64,000 nucleotides of DNA from contig JAJEKV010000002.1 in assembly GCA_021234155.1 (NCBI GenBank), positions 26,214,617-26,278,616 on the forward strand. The letters are read 5' to 3'. The position numbers were made by a program, and so were the translations under genes. The notes under the pieces were generated by a model. That model saw only the letters and a list, made by a program, of their open reading frames with translations, made no database searches and was not told where the DNA came from. The stretch is from Isoetes taiwanensis. Its lineage: Eukaryota > Streptophyta > Lycopodiopsida > Isoetales > Isoetaceae. Positions 34,701 through 46,950 of this stretch are shown one piece after another (position 1 is the first letter of the stretch; each line of letters starts with the position of its first letter).

Positions 34701-35844
34701 CTCAATTTTCAGAATTTTCGGAGAAGGTCTAGATCAAAGGGTTAGCATTAGAACGGTCGGGGCAGCCCCTTGCGGGGCAACCGAGCTGGCACCGTTCCCC
34801 AAGTCAAACGAGGCTAGGACCTTGCAGGGCTCCCTCACAAGAGGGGAGAGTCCGGACCCCAGGAGGCGGGATCCAAAAAAGTTCCTGAGGTAGCCCTTCC
34901 TGGCAGCACTCCCACGGTAATGACCACCCTCCCGGAGCCCGGTTCCCCTAGCCGACTGTTGGATCCTCCGCTTCGGGGGGCCCTTCTTCGGGAAGGCCCA
35001 AAAGATTTCTAGATCGGTCCGGGGGAACTTGTCAAACCGCGGAGCGTCCTGAGGTCGACCTTCTAGAAACTGCAGTATTTTGTCGTTCGGGCACTGGGGA
35101 GGCTCCGGAATGGCAAATGGCAAATCGACCGAAAATTACCCTAGGGAGCAAGTTACAAGGTCAGTTTTTTGCAAAAAGAAAGAAACACTCACGCCCCTCC
35201 ACGACAAGAGATCCAGGCATCCACATCCTAGGTCAATTGACTACGAGTGTGCTGGACATGAGCTACTTTGGCGCTTCTTGGAGGTCGGGTGGTCTTCTGG
35301 CCACGGAACTTGGTCCCCAGGGCAATATCGACGTTCTGAGTCCATTGGCAGAGCCAAATCATGGTTCCGGAGAGGGGAGGTCACCCATCCGTCCCCAGGG
35401 CCTTGGGGAGAGGACTTTCGGGCAAAGCAGGCTTAGGGGGATTTTAGGGTCCGTGCTCTGGAGTCAACGCCCCCACTCCATGTCAAGACAGGCGCAAGGT
35501 CCTGGCCGAATCTGACAAGGAGAGGGCCTCCGAAATGTAAACCCTGTGGGTTGCCAGGTTTTAGAAGGATTTGCATTTTGGGGGCCGAGTTTTGGTCTGT
35601 TGCAGTTGGAACGTGGCCGAGAGGCTGCGGCTGAGAATAGCGGAGCAAGGGGAACTGACGGAACGGAGTTTGGGCCTGTCCTCCTCCCGATGTGGCAATT
35701 AGAAGTCGAGGGGCGCTTTTGCAGTGGCAAGACATTCATAAATTCGTAATTACTGCATTGTACGAAAATAGATTCTGATTTTTTGCCAGCTGGATTCCTA
35801 ATTCATCTCCAGCACACAGCTCAATTTTCAGAATTTTCGGAGAA
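30551..35844 (+). repeat. higher-order repeat, three ~1.77-kb units
   Basis: Alternating 0.65-kb and ~1.1-kb monomers: 30551-32317, 32318-34074 and 34075-35844. Each short monomer carries the same junction, ggtcgggtgg joined to attttttgccag (31131, 32897, 34656), removing about 480 bp. Shared deletion breakpoints show the dimer was amplified as a unit. Confidence 0.85.
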
Positions 35845-36975
35845 GGTCTAGATCAAAGGGTTAGCATTAGAACGGTCGGGGCAGCCCGTTGCGGGGCAAC
35901 CGAGCTGGCACCGTTCCCCAAGTCAAACGAGGCCAGGACCTTGCAGGGGTCCCTCACAAGAGGGGAGAGTCCGGACCCCAGAAGGCGGGATCCAAAAAAG
36001 ATCCCGAGGTAGCCCTTCCTGGCAGCACTCCCACGGTGGGCGGTACGCTAATGACCACCCTCCCGGAGCCCGGTTCCCCTAGCCCACTGTTGGATCCTCC
36101 GTTCAGTGGCCCTTCTTCGGGAAGGCCCAAAAGATTCCTAGATCGGTCCGGGGGAACTTGTCAAACCGCGGAGCGTCTTGAGGTCGACGTTGTAGAAACT
36201 GCAGTATTTTGTCGTTCGGGCACTGGGGAGGCTCTGGAATGACAAATCGACTTTGCCAAGTCGTCCGGAATGGCGAAATTACCCTAGGGAGCAAGTTACA
36301 AGGTCAGTTTTGCAAAAGAAAGAAACACTCACGCCCTCCACGACAGTATCCGGCATCCACATCCTAGGTCAATTGACTACGAGTGTGCTGGACATGAGCT
36401 ACTTTGGCGTTTCTTGGAGGTTGGGTGGTCTTCTGGCCACGGAACTTGGTCCCCAGGGCCATATCAACGTTATGAGTCCATTGGCAGACCCAAATCATGG
36501 TTCCGGAGAGGGGAGGTCGCTCGTTCGTCCCCAGGGCCTTGGGGAGAGGACTTTCGGGGGGCAAGCAGCTTCCGGAGGGATTTTAGGGTCCCTGCTCTGG
36601 AGTCAATACCCCCACTTCTATGGCGCAAGGTCCTGGCCAAATCTGACAAGGAGAGGGCCTCCGAAACGTAAACCCTCTGGGTCGCCATGTTCTAGAAGGG
36701 TTTGCGTTTTGGGGGCCGAGTTTTGGTCTGTTGCAGTTGGGACGTGGCCGAGAAACTGCGGCCGAGAACACGGAGCAAGGGGAACTGACAGAACGGAGTT
36801 TGGGCCTGTCCTCCTCCCGATGTGGCAATTAGAAGTCGGGGGGTGCTTTTGCAGTGGCAAGACATTCATAAATTCGTAATTAATACATTGTACGAAAATA
36901 AATTCTGATTTTTTGCGGTTTGGATTCCTAATTCATCTCCAAACACATAGCTCAATTTTGAATTTTTTTGGAGAA

Positions 36976-39900
36976 GGTCTAGATCAAAGGGTTAGCTTTA
37001 GAACGGTCGGGGGCAGCCCGCGTTGGGCAACCGAAAGTGGCACCCTTCCCAAGTCAAACGAGGCGGGACCTTTGGGGGCTCCCTCACAAGAGGGGAGAGT
37101 CCAGACCCGTGAGGCGGGATCCAAAAAAGTTCCGAGGCAGCCCTTCGGCAAAGACTCCCACGGTGGGCGATACGCTAATGACCACCCTCCGGAGCCCTGG
37201 TTCCCCTATCCGTTGGATCCTCCGATTCGGGGGCCCTTCTTGGGAATGCCCAAAAGATTCCTAGATCGGGTCCAGGGGAACTTGTCAAACCCATGGCGCC
37301 CCCGAGGTCGGCCTTGTAGAAACCGCATTGATATTTTATCGGTGCACCGGGGGAGGGAGGAATGGCACCGGGGAGGTCGCCCGTCCGTCCCCGGGGCCTT
37401 GAGGAGAGGACTTTTGGGGGCAAGCAATTTCGGGGGGGATTTTAGGTCCGCGGCTCGAGTCAACACCCCCACTCCATGTCAAGACACGGCGCAAAGGTCC
37501 TGGCCGAATCTGACAAGGAGAGGGCCTCCGAAACGTAAACCCTGTGGGTTACTAGGTTCTAGAAGGGTTTGCATTTTGGGGGCCGAGTTTTGGTCTGTTG
37601 CAGTTGGAACGTGGCCGAGAGGCTGCGGCCGAGAATAGCGGAGCAAGGGGAACTGCCAGAACGGAGTTTGGGCCTGTCCTCCTCCCGATGTGGCAATTAG
37701 AAGTCGAGGGGCGCTTTTGTAGTGGCAAGACATTCATAAATTCGTAATTACTGCATTGTACGAAAATAGATTCTGATTTTTTGCCAGCTGGATTCCTAAT
37801 TTATCTCCAGCACAAGCTCAATTTTCAGAATTTTCGGAGAAGGTCTAGATCAAAGGGTTAGCATTAGAACGGTCGGGGCAGCCCATTGCGGGGCAACCGA
37901 GCTGGCACCGTTCCCCAAGTCAAACGAGGCCAGGACCTTGCAGGGCTCCCTCACAAGAGGGGAGAGTCCGGACCCCAGGAGGCAGGATCCAAAAAAGTTC
38001 CCGAGGTAGCCCTTCCTGGCAGCACTCCCACGGTGGGCGGTACGCTAATGACCACCCTCCCGGAGCCCGGTTCCTCTAGCCGACTGTTAGATCCTCCGTT
38101 CAGGGGACCTTCTTCGGGAAGGCCCAAAAGATTCCTAGATCGGTCCGGGGGAACTTGTCAAACCGTGGAGCCTCCTGAGGTCGACCTTCTAGAAACCGCA
38201 GTATTTTGTCGTTCGGGCACTGGGGAGGCTCCGGAATGGCAAATCGACTTTGGCAAGTCGTCCGGAATGGCGAAATTACCCTAGGGAGCAAGTTACAAGG
38301 TCAGTTTTGCAAAAGAAAGAAACACTCACGCCCTCCACGACAGTATCCGGCATCCACATCCTAGGTCAATTGACTACGAGTGTGCTGGACATGAGCTACT
38401 TTGGCGCTTCTTGGAGGTCGGGTGGTCTTCTGGCCACAGAACTTGGTCCCCAGGGCAATATCGACGTTATGAGTCCATTGGCAGAGCCAAATCATGGTTC
38501 TGGAGAGGGGAGGTTGCCCGTCCATCCCCAGGGCCTTGGGGAGAGGACTTTCGGGGCAAGCAGCTTCCGGGGGGATTTTAGGGTCCGTGCTCTGGAGTCA
38601 ACACCCCCACTCCATGTCAAGACACGGCGCAAGGTCCTGGCCGAATCTAACAAGGAGATGGCCTCTTAAACGGAGACCCTGTGGGTTGCCAGGTTCTAGA
38701 AGGATTTGCATTTTGGGGGCCGAGTTTTGGTCTTTGCAGTTGGAACGTGGCCGAGAGGCTGCGGCCGAGAAATGCGGAGCAAGGGGAACTGACGGAACGG
38801 AGTTTGGGTCTGTCCTCCTCCCGATGTGGCAATTAGAAGTCGAGGGGCGCTTTTGCAGTGGCAAGACATTCATAAATTCGTAATTACTGCATTGTACGAA
38901 AATAGATTCTGATTTTTTGCCAGCTGGATTCCTAATTCATCTCCAGCACACAGCTCAATTTTCAGAATTTTTGGAGAAGGTCTAGATCAAAGGGTTAGCA
39001 TTAGAACGGTCGGGGCAGCCCGTTGCGGGGCAACCGAGCTGGCACCGTTCCCCAAGTCAAACGAGGCCAGGACCTTGCAGGGCTCCCTCACAAGAGGGGA
39101 GGGTCCGGACCCCAGGAGGCGGGATCCAAAAAAGTTCCGGAGCCCGGTTCCCCTAGCCGATTGTTGGATCCTCCGTTCAGGGGCCCTTCTTCGGGAAGGC
39201 CCAAAAGATTCCTAGATCGGTCCGGGGGAACTTGTCAAACCGCGGAGCGTCCTGAGGTCGACCTTGTAGAAACCGTAGTATTTTGTCGTTCGGGCACTGG
39301 GGAAGCTCCGGAATGGCAAATCGACTTTGCCAAGTCATCCGGAATGGCGAAATTACCCTAGCGAGTAAGTTACAAGTCAGTTTTGCAAAAGAAAGAAACA
39401 CTCACACCCTCCACGACAGTACCTGGCATCCACATCCTAGGTCAATTGACTACGAGTGTGCTGGACATGAGCTACTTTGGCGCTTCTTGGAGGTCGGGTG
39501 GTCTTCTAGCCACGGAACTTGGTCCCCAGGGCAATATCGGCGTTCTGAGTCCATTGGCAGAGCCAAATCATGCTTCCGGAGAGGGGAGGTCGCCCGTCCG
39601 TCCCCAGGGCCTTGGGGAGAGGACTTTCGGGGCAAGCAGCTTCCGGGGGGATTTTAGGGTCCCTGCTCTGGAGTCAACACCCCCACTCCATGTCAAGACA
39701 CGGCGCAAGATCCTGGCCGAATCTGACAAGGAGAGGGCCTCCGAAACGTAAACCCTCTGGGTTGCCATGTTCTAGAAAGGTTTGCGTTTTGGGGGCCGAG
39801 TTTTGGTCTGTTGCAGTTGGAACGTGGCCGAGAGGCTGCGGCTGAGAACACGGAGCAAGGGAACTGACGGAACGGAGTTTGGGCCTGTCCTCCTCCCGAT

Positions 39901-42174
39901 GTGGCAATTAGAAGTCGGGGGTGCTTTTGCAATGGCAAGACATTCATAAATTCGTAATTAATGCATTGTACAAAAATAAATTCTGATTTTTTGCCAGCTG
40001 GATTCCTAATTCATCTCCACAAGTCAAACGAGGCCAGGACCTTGCAAGGCTCCCTCACAAGAGGGGAGAGTCCGGACCTCAGGAGGCGGGATCCAAAAAA
40101 GTTCCCGAGGTAGCCCTTCCTGGCAGCACTCCCACGGTGGGCGGTATGCTAATGACCACCCTCCCGGAGCCCCGTTCCCCTAGCCGACTGTTGGATCCTC
40201 CGTTTACGGGCCCTTCTTTGGGAAGGCCCAAAAGATTCCTAGATCGGTCCGGGGGAACTTGTCAAAACGCGGAGCGTCCTGAGGTCGACCTTGTAGAAAC
40301 CGCAGTATTTTGTCGTTCGGGCACTGGGGGGCAAATCGACTTTGCCAAGTCGTCCGGAATGGCGAAATTACCCTAGGGAGCAAGTTACAAGGTCAGTTTT
40401 GCAAAAGAAAGAAACACTCACGCCCTCCACGACATTATCCGGCATCCACATCCTAGGTCAATTGACTACGAGTGTGCTGGACATGAGCTACTTTGGCGCT
40501 TCTCGGAGGTCAGGTGGTCTTCTGGCCACGGAACTTGGTCCCCAAGGCAATATTGATGTTCTGAGTCCATTGGCAGGGCCAAATCATGGTTCCGGAGAGG
40601 GGAGGTCGCCCGTTCGTCCCCAGGGCCTTGGGGAGAGGACTTTCGGGGCAAGCAGCTTCCGGGGGGATTTTAGGGTCCGTGCTCTGGAGTCAACACCCCC
40701 ACTCCATGTCAAGACGCGGCGCAAGGTCCTGGCCGAATCTGACAAGGAGAGGGCCTCCGAAACGTAAACCCTCTGGGTTGCGATGTTCTAGAAAGGTTTG
40801 CATTTTGGGGGCCGAGTTTTGGTCTGCATTCTTTGGAGCGTGGCCGAGAGGCTGCGGCCGAGAACACGGAGCAAGGGGAACTGACGGAACGGAGTTTGGG
40901 CCTGTCCTCCTCCCGATGTGGCAATTAGAAGTCGGGGGGTGCTTTTGCAGTGGCAAGACATTCATAAATTCGTAATTAATGCATTGTACAAAAATAAATT
41001 CTGATTTTTTGCTAGGTGGATTCCTAATTCATCTTCAGCACATAGCTCAATTTTCGGAATTTTCGGAGAAGGTCTAGATCAAAGGGTTAGCATTAGAACG
41101 GTCGAGGCAACCCCTTGCGGGGCAACCGAGCTGGCACCGTTCCCCAAGTCAAACGAGGCTAGGACCTTGCAGGGCTCCCTCACAAGACGGGAGAGTCCGG
41201 ACCCCAGGAGGCGGGATCCAAAAAGTTCCCGAGGTAGCCCTTCCCGGCAAGACTCCTGGGTGGGTATGCGCTAATGACCACCCTCCGGAGCCGGTTCCCC
41301 TAGCCGACTGTTGGATCCTCCGTTTAGGGGCCCTTCTTTGGGAAGGCCCAAAAGATTCCTAGATCGGTCCGGGGGAACTTGTCAAACCGCGGAGCGTCCT
41401 GAGGTCGACCTTCTAGAAACTGCAGTATTTTGTCGTTCGGGCACTCGGGAGGCTCCGGAATGGCAAATCGACGGCGAAATTACCCTAGGGAGCAAGTTAC
41501 AAGGTCAGTTTTGCAAAAGAAAGAAACACTCATGCCCTCCACGACAGTATCCGGCATCCACATCCTAGGTCAATTGACTACGAGTGTGCTGGACATGAGC
41601 TACTTTGGCGCTTCTTGGAGGTCGGGTGGTCTTCTGGCCACGGAACTTGGTCCCCAGGGCAATATCGACGTTCTGAGTCCATTGGCAGAGCCAAATCATG
41701 GTTCCGGAGAGGGGAGGTCACCCATCCGTCCCCAGGGCCTTGGGGAGAGGACTTTCGGGGCAAGCAGCTTAGGGGGGATTTTAGGGTCCGTGCTCGAGTC
41801 AACGCCCCACTCCATGTCAAGACAAAGCGCAAGGTCGGCGAATCGACAAGGAGAGGGCCTCCAAACGTAAACCCTTGTGGGTTGCAAAGGTTTTAGAAGG
41901 GTTTGCATTTGGGGGCCGAAGTTTTGTCTCATTGCGGTTGGGGCGTGGCGAAAGCTGCGGCCGAGAACATGGAGCAAGGGGAACCCGGCGGAGCGGAGTT
42001 TGGGCCTGTCCTCCTCCCGATGTGGCAATTAGAAGTCGGGGGGTGCTTTTGCAGTGGCAAGACATTCATAAATTCGTAATTAATACATTGTACGAAAATA
42101 AATTCTGATTTTTTGCCAGCTGGATTCCTAATTCATCTCCAGCACATAGCTCAATTTTCGGAATTTTCGGAGAA
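36976..42174 (+). repeat. second-level duplication, copy B (~5 kb)
   Basis: It repeats copy A with landmarks at 36976, 37842, 38979 and 41071, and the same private junctions near 37362, 39136 and 40020. Local stretches (37012-37470, 41219-41290, 41770-41990) differ from copy A by many short indels. Confidence 0.8.
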
Positions 42175-44116
42175 GGTCTAGATCAAAGGGTTAGCATTAG
42201 AACGGTCAGGGCAGCCCGTTGCGGGGCAACCGAGTGGCACCCTTCCCCAAGTCAAACGAGGCCAGGACCTTGCAGGGCTCCCTCACAAGAGGGGAGAGTC
42301 CAGACCCCAGCAGGCGGGATCCAAAAAAGTTCCCGAGGCAGCCCTTCCTGGCAGCACTCCCACGGTGGACGGTACGCTAATGACCACCCTCCCGGAGCCC
42401 GGTTCCCCTAGCCGACTATTGGATCCTCCGTTCAGGGGCCCTTCTTCGGGAAGGCCCAAAAGATTCCTAGATCGGTCCGGGGGAACTTGTCAAACCGCGG
42501 AGCATCCTGAGGTCGACCTTCTAGAAACCGCAGTATTTTGTCGTTCGGGCACTGGGGAGGCTCCGGAATGGCAAATTGACTTTGCCAAGTCGTCCGGAAT
42601 GGCGAAATTACCCTAGGGAGCAAGTTATAAGGTCAGTTTTGCAAAAGAAAGAAACACTCACGCCCTCCACGACATCCGGCATCCACATCCTAGTTCAATT
42701 GACTACGAATGTGCTGGACATGAGCTACTTTGGCATTTCTTGGAGGTCGGGTGGTCTTCTGGCCACGGAACTTGGTCCCCAGGGCAATATCGATGTTTTG
42801 AGTCCATTGGCAGAGCCAAATCATGGTTCCGTAGAGGGGAGGTCGCCCGTCCGTCCCCAGGGCCTTGGGGAGAGGACTTTCGGGGCAAGCAGCTTCCGGG
42901 GGGATTTTAGGGTCCATGCTCTGGAATCAATACCCCCACTCCATGTCAAGACATGGCGCAAGGTCCTGGCCGAATCTGACAAAGGAGAGGGCCTCCGAAA
43001 CGTAAACCCTCTAGATTGCCATGTTCTAGAAGGGTTTGCGTTTTGGGGGCCAAGTTTTGGTCTGTTGCAGTTGGGACGTGGCCGAGAAACTGCGGCCGAG
43101 AACATGGAGTAAGGGGAACTAACAGAACGGAGTTTGGGCCTGTCCTCCTCCCGATGTGGCAATTAGAAGTCGAGGGGTGCTTTTGCAGTGGCAAGACATT
43201 CATAAATTCGTAATTAATGCATTGTACGAAAATAAATTCTGAGTTTTTGCCAGCTGGATTCCTAATTCATCTCCAGCACATAGCTCAATTTTCGGAATTT
43301 TCGGAGAAGGACTAGATCAAAGGGTTAGCATTAGAACGGTCGGGGCAGCCCGTTGCGGGGCAACCGAGCTGGCACCCTTCCCCAAGTCAAACGAGGCCAA
43401 GACCTTGCCGGGCTCCCTCACAAGAGGGGAGAGTCCGGACCCCAGGAGGCGGGATCCAAAAAAGTTCCCAAGGCAGCCCTTCCTGGCAGCACTCCCACGG
43501 TGGGCGATACGCTAATGACCACCCTCCCGGAGCCCCGTTCCCCTAGCCAACTGTTGGATCCTCCGTTCAGGGGCCCTTCTTCGGAAGGCCCAAAAGATTC
43601 CTAGACCGGTCCGGGGGAACTTGTCAAACCGCGGAGCGTCCTGAGGTCGACCTTCTAGAAACCGCAGTATTTTGTCGTTCGGGCACTGAGGAGGCTCCGG
43701 AATGGCAAATCGACTTTGCCAAGTCGTCCGGAATGGCGAAATTACCCTAGGGAGCAAGTTACAAGGTCAGTTTTGCAAAAGAAAGAAACACTCACGCCCT
43801 CCACGACAGTATCCGGCATCCACATCCTAGGTCAATTGACTACGAGTGTGCTGGACATGAGCTACTTTGGCGCTTCTTGGAGGTCGGGTGGTCTTCTGGC
43901 CACGGAACTTGGTAATATCGACGTTCTGAGTCCATTGGCAGAGCCAAATCATGGTTCCGGAGAGGGGAGGTCGCCCGTCCGTCCCCAGGGCCTTGGGGAG
44001 AGGACTTTCGGGGCAAGCAGCTTCTGGGGGGATTTTAGGGTCCGTGCTCTGGAGTCAACACCCCCACTCCATGTCAAGACACGGCACAAGGTCCTGGCCG
44101 AATCTGACAAGGAGAG

Positions 44117-44178
44117 GGCCTCCGAAACGTAAACCCTCTGGGTTGCCATGTTCTAGAAGGGTTTGCGTTTTGAGGGCC
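44117..44178 (+). repeat. conserved satellite stem-loop (representative copy)
   Basis: Arms ggcctccgaaacgtaaaccct (44117-44137) and its imperfect complement (44158-44178) enclose a 20-nt loop. The same structure occurs in most monomers and in the diverged relative at 62421-62476. Function unknown. Confidence 0.65.
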
Positions 44179-44717
44179 GAGTTTTGGTCTGTTGCAGTTG
44201 GGACGTGGCCGAGACACTGCGACCGAGAACACGGAGCAAGGGGAACTGACGGAACGGAGTTTGGGCCTGTCCTCCTCCCGATGTGGCAATTAGAAGTCGG
44301 GGGGTGCTTTTGCAGTGGCAAGACATTCATAAATTCGTAATTAATACATTGTACGAAAATAAATTCTGATTTTTTGCCAGCTGGATTCCTAATTTATCTC
44401 CAGCACATAGCTCAATTTTCGGAATTTTTGGAGAAGGTCTAGATCAAAGGGTTAGCATTAGAACGGTCAGGGCAGCCCGTTGCGGGGCAACCGAGCTGAC
44501 ACCCTTCCCCAAGTCAAACGAGGCCACGATCTTGCAGGGCTCCCTCACAAGAGGGGAGAGTCCGAACCCCAGGAGGCGGGATCCAACTAAAGAAGGCAAA
44601 ATACCTTCAAGAATCCTTCAGATCATGTTCATGCATGTATCAATGCCAGATTGTACCCAAGAAAAAATATAATAATGTACAAAACAGAAGTTTATTGAAC
44701 AAAAGATCACTTGAACA

Positions 44718-45190
44718 ACTCAGCATACTCCTCATGAGCTTGGTTTATGGTTTTCATCGTGAAGTCCTCCACTGTCAAGTATGTCAGGCGTCATTATTGT
44801 CGATGCTAGTATCATGTTAATGTTGTTTTTCATGTGGTGCTTCCAAACCCTGACCATCTCTTCAAGAAGCACCCTCATCGTGCTAGGCAGCTCACGGGTC
44901 CCTAGCAATTTGGTCAGTGCCTTCTCACCAATCACGTACTTCTTTAACACCTTCATCTGATGGATCCTTGCTTCATAGTCCTCATCTTCGAGTGGCGGAG
45001 GGGGTTCACGGAGGATTTCCTTCCTTCTCATGCTCTCGACGGCTCTACACCAAGCTATAGATTAGAAAATAGAGAAAATACAATAAAGTGTATAAACTAC
45101 AGAGTGTGTAGCCTTACTTGTGAAGACAGGTTCCATATTTCTCTGCTCATGAATCCTCGTCTCCTCCTGAATCTGATTAAAGCGTCGCAC
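44718..45190 (-). pseudogene. unidentified two-exon protein fragment
   Basis: Minus strand, two exon-like pieces. About 45190-45115 encodes IQEETRIHEQRNMEPVFT and ends near a gtaag donor. The main piece (about 45060-44718) encodes VESMRRKEILREPPPPLEDE, then IHQMKVLKKYVIGEKALTKL and LLEEMVRVWKHHMKNN. One frame ends in LDSGGLHDENHKPSS. A shifted frame reads DFTMKTINQAHEEYAELFK and then stops, which looks like the original C-terminus, so a frameshift lies near 44790. I do not recognise the family. It lies between the satellite end and the inverted duplication. Confidence 0.45.
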
Positions 45191-45194
45191 GACA

Positions 45195-45735
45195 ACCCCA
45201 ATACTGGGTCCACATGTTGTTTTTCAGTGTAGTTTTTGTCAAAAAACAACGTCAAAAAACTACATGGTGTTTTTTGTCCGACTTTGCTAGAAACTATGTG
45301 TAGTTTTTAGCCAAATTTTTATACATGTAGTTTTTTTTGCAAAAAGTCTATGCGTAGAATTTTGTCAAAATTATCTACATCTAGAAATTAAGATGTATTT
45401 CTACATGTTGTTTTCTAAAAGTAGCTGTAGTTTTCAAGTATTGCTTTCTTAAAAATAGACATATAGTTTGTAGTAAAATTTAAAAAGTCCACATGTTGTT
45501 TTTTATTATTGTTAAAAAAAAAAAACTAAAAAACCACATATAGAATTTTGTCCGATTTTGCTAGAAACTACACGTAGTGTTGTTTCCTTTTTTGAATTTT
45601 TTTTTTTTTAAGCTATATTTTTTTCAAGTGTTGTTTCCTCCACGAAAGTTTTAAAATACAAGTAGTTCCTTTTTTGGATATCATTTTATTCACAATGTAG
45701 TTTTATAAAAAATAATTATTGGGGTTATTTTTGAA
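45195..45735. repeat. AT-rich element with accccaat ends
   Basis: The ends aaccccaat (about 45203) and attggggtt (about 45720) are inverted. The interior repeats acatgtagttttt-like motifs many times with hairpins such as gttttttgac/gtcaaaaaac. It looks like a MITE or degenerate minisatellite. No target-site duplication is clear. Confidence 0.4.
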
Positions 45736-45814
45736 CGTTTAAAAGGTGACAATATGTTGAATAATTAAAAAATAAGCTTTGTTTTTATCATTATTTGTAA
45801 AATTAGCAATTAGT

Positions 45815-46373
45815 TGTTGGATAGGCATATTCACCCCTTATTCCTTAATCTACACCCCCTAAACGTAAAGTTCCTCGTTTGTGGGGTATACAAGTATAAA
45901 ATTTGCTATATCAGATAACAAGATTCGCAAAATACTATAAGATTTCGTTTTTAATACTATATGGTGTTGATTTCGTACGTGCAAAATACAATTATGAGGG
46001 CTCTCGCTGCCCTACGTCACCCCCCGTGTGAATATGCACCCAAACCAAAGGGGGTTTAAGGGGGATTTTAATTTAAATGTGTTAGACCCAATGGTTGTGT
46101 TAATTAATGTCAATGGTAGTTATGTGTTGGTTGTTAATGTCAATGGTTGTTATGTGTTGGGGGATTTAATTTTTATATGTTGGATGTTAATGGTTTGTGT
46201 TGCAAAAAAAAAAATTTTTGGCCCCTTCGGGACCTTAGGGACGTCCCCCCCGGTGTGACAAAAATTTTAGAATTCAAACCAGAAAAAAACTAGAATTCAT
46301 TTGAGGCTTTCATCACCTGTAGCTTTTGAATTTGATCACAATAAAACAAATAGAACATAAATAAAAGTTACCA
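45815..46373 (+). repeat. inverted duplication, left arm, outer part
   Basis: Pairs with 53201-53789. It contains the heptanucleotide-rich run ttatgtgttgg repeated two or three times and the string cgtgtgaatatgcacccaaa. Confidence 0.9.
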
Positions 46374-46763
46374 TCTATATCTATATATAGTAATAAAAGC
46401 AAAATGTAGTGTGTGCAGAGCATCTCAGCCGTCAAAGTTTTTTTTCACAACTTTCATTTTGGACCGTTCATTAGTTATTATTAGTTAGTTATTATTTTGA
46501 GAAACCAGCGTGAACGATGCATTGCGCACCCGGTTTTGTTTTTGACAAAATTTTCGATTCCTAATCGACCCCTTCTTAGGCGTTGCAAAGACTCGATTCC
46601 TCTTACTTTCATTAGAGATGGCGAAGTGCTGTCGGGCTCCTTTTCATTCAATCCGAAAGATATAGCATTTCTGCAAGAGGGCTCTATGGATTTACGATAT
46701 TCTATCTTATTCGGGACAGTGGCGGCAAGATGGGCTAGATCTGCTGTATCATTCATTCTTTAT

Positions 46764-46950
46764 AGTCTGCGTGTTTATTACTTGCAGGGCTTCTATATTG
46801 TCACTTATGGACTAGGGATCTACCTTCTCAACCTGTTGATAGGGTTTCTTTCTCCCAAAGGGATGTGGAAAGCGAGGGACCTGCTCTGCCTACCAAGGAT
46901 AGCGATGAGTTTAAGCCCTTTATTCGGCAGCTTCCGGAGTTCAAGTTTTG
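46764..46950 (+). pseudogene. RER1: captured RER1 exon (central membrane region)
   Basis: RER1 is a four-helix Golgi/ER membrane protein that returns escaped subunits and ER proteins from the cis-Golgi. Here one frame reads [20 protein letters not shown] then [12 protein letters not shown], a signature RER1 segment. After a small net deletion a second frame reads [20 protein letters not shown] and RQLPEFKF, ending at a gtaggt donor. The frameshift near 46862 disables it. Upstream coding-like sequence from 46497 (including [19 protein letters not shown]) is fused in frame but is not RER1-like. The fragment is in the sense orientation of the Helitron. Confidence 0.9.

Larger units (their letters stand above)
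25369..44585 (+). repeat. 19.2-kb satellite array, ~1.13-kb monomer
   Basis: Head-to-tail copies of a GC-rich monomer. The landmark ggtctagatcaaagggttag starts at about 26430, 27305, 28454, 30551, 31202, 32318, 32969, 34075, 34726, 35845, 36976, 37842, 38979, 41071, 42175, 43309 and 44436. Spacings fall into three classes: ~1.10-1.15 kb (full), ~0.65 kb and ~0.87 kb (internal deletions). The 2.09-kb gaps hold a unit lacking the landmark (deletion joins at 29496 and 40020). Many frames stay open on both strands because of the base composition, but frames are broken differently between copies, so I call none coding. The array ends abruptly within ggatcca at 44585. Confidence 0.95.

Noticed and set aside
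44117-44178. Telomere-like repeat (aaaccct)
   Set aside because: Only a single aaaccct per monomer, inside a stem. There is no tandem TTTAGGG run.
25369-44585. Dozens of 60-240-residue open frames on both strands of the array
   Set aside because: They recur with the repeat period, overlap on both strands and are broken at different places in different monomers. Low stop density from GC-rich composition explains them.
25369-44585. Satellite as ribosomal DNA spacer or 5S array
   Set aside because: No 18S, 5.8S, 25S or 5S rRNA sequence was recognised in or beside the repeats.
25369-44585. CRISPR-like array of repeats and spacers
   Set aside because: The unit is over a kilobase with no short regular repeat/spacer structure, and the context is a plant nuclear genome.
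46497-46760. RER1 N-terminal exon
   Set aside because: The frame is continuous with the RER1 segment, but its residues ([19 protein letters not shown] and similar) do not resemble the RER1 N-terminus. It is probably unrelated sequence fused by capture.
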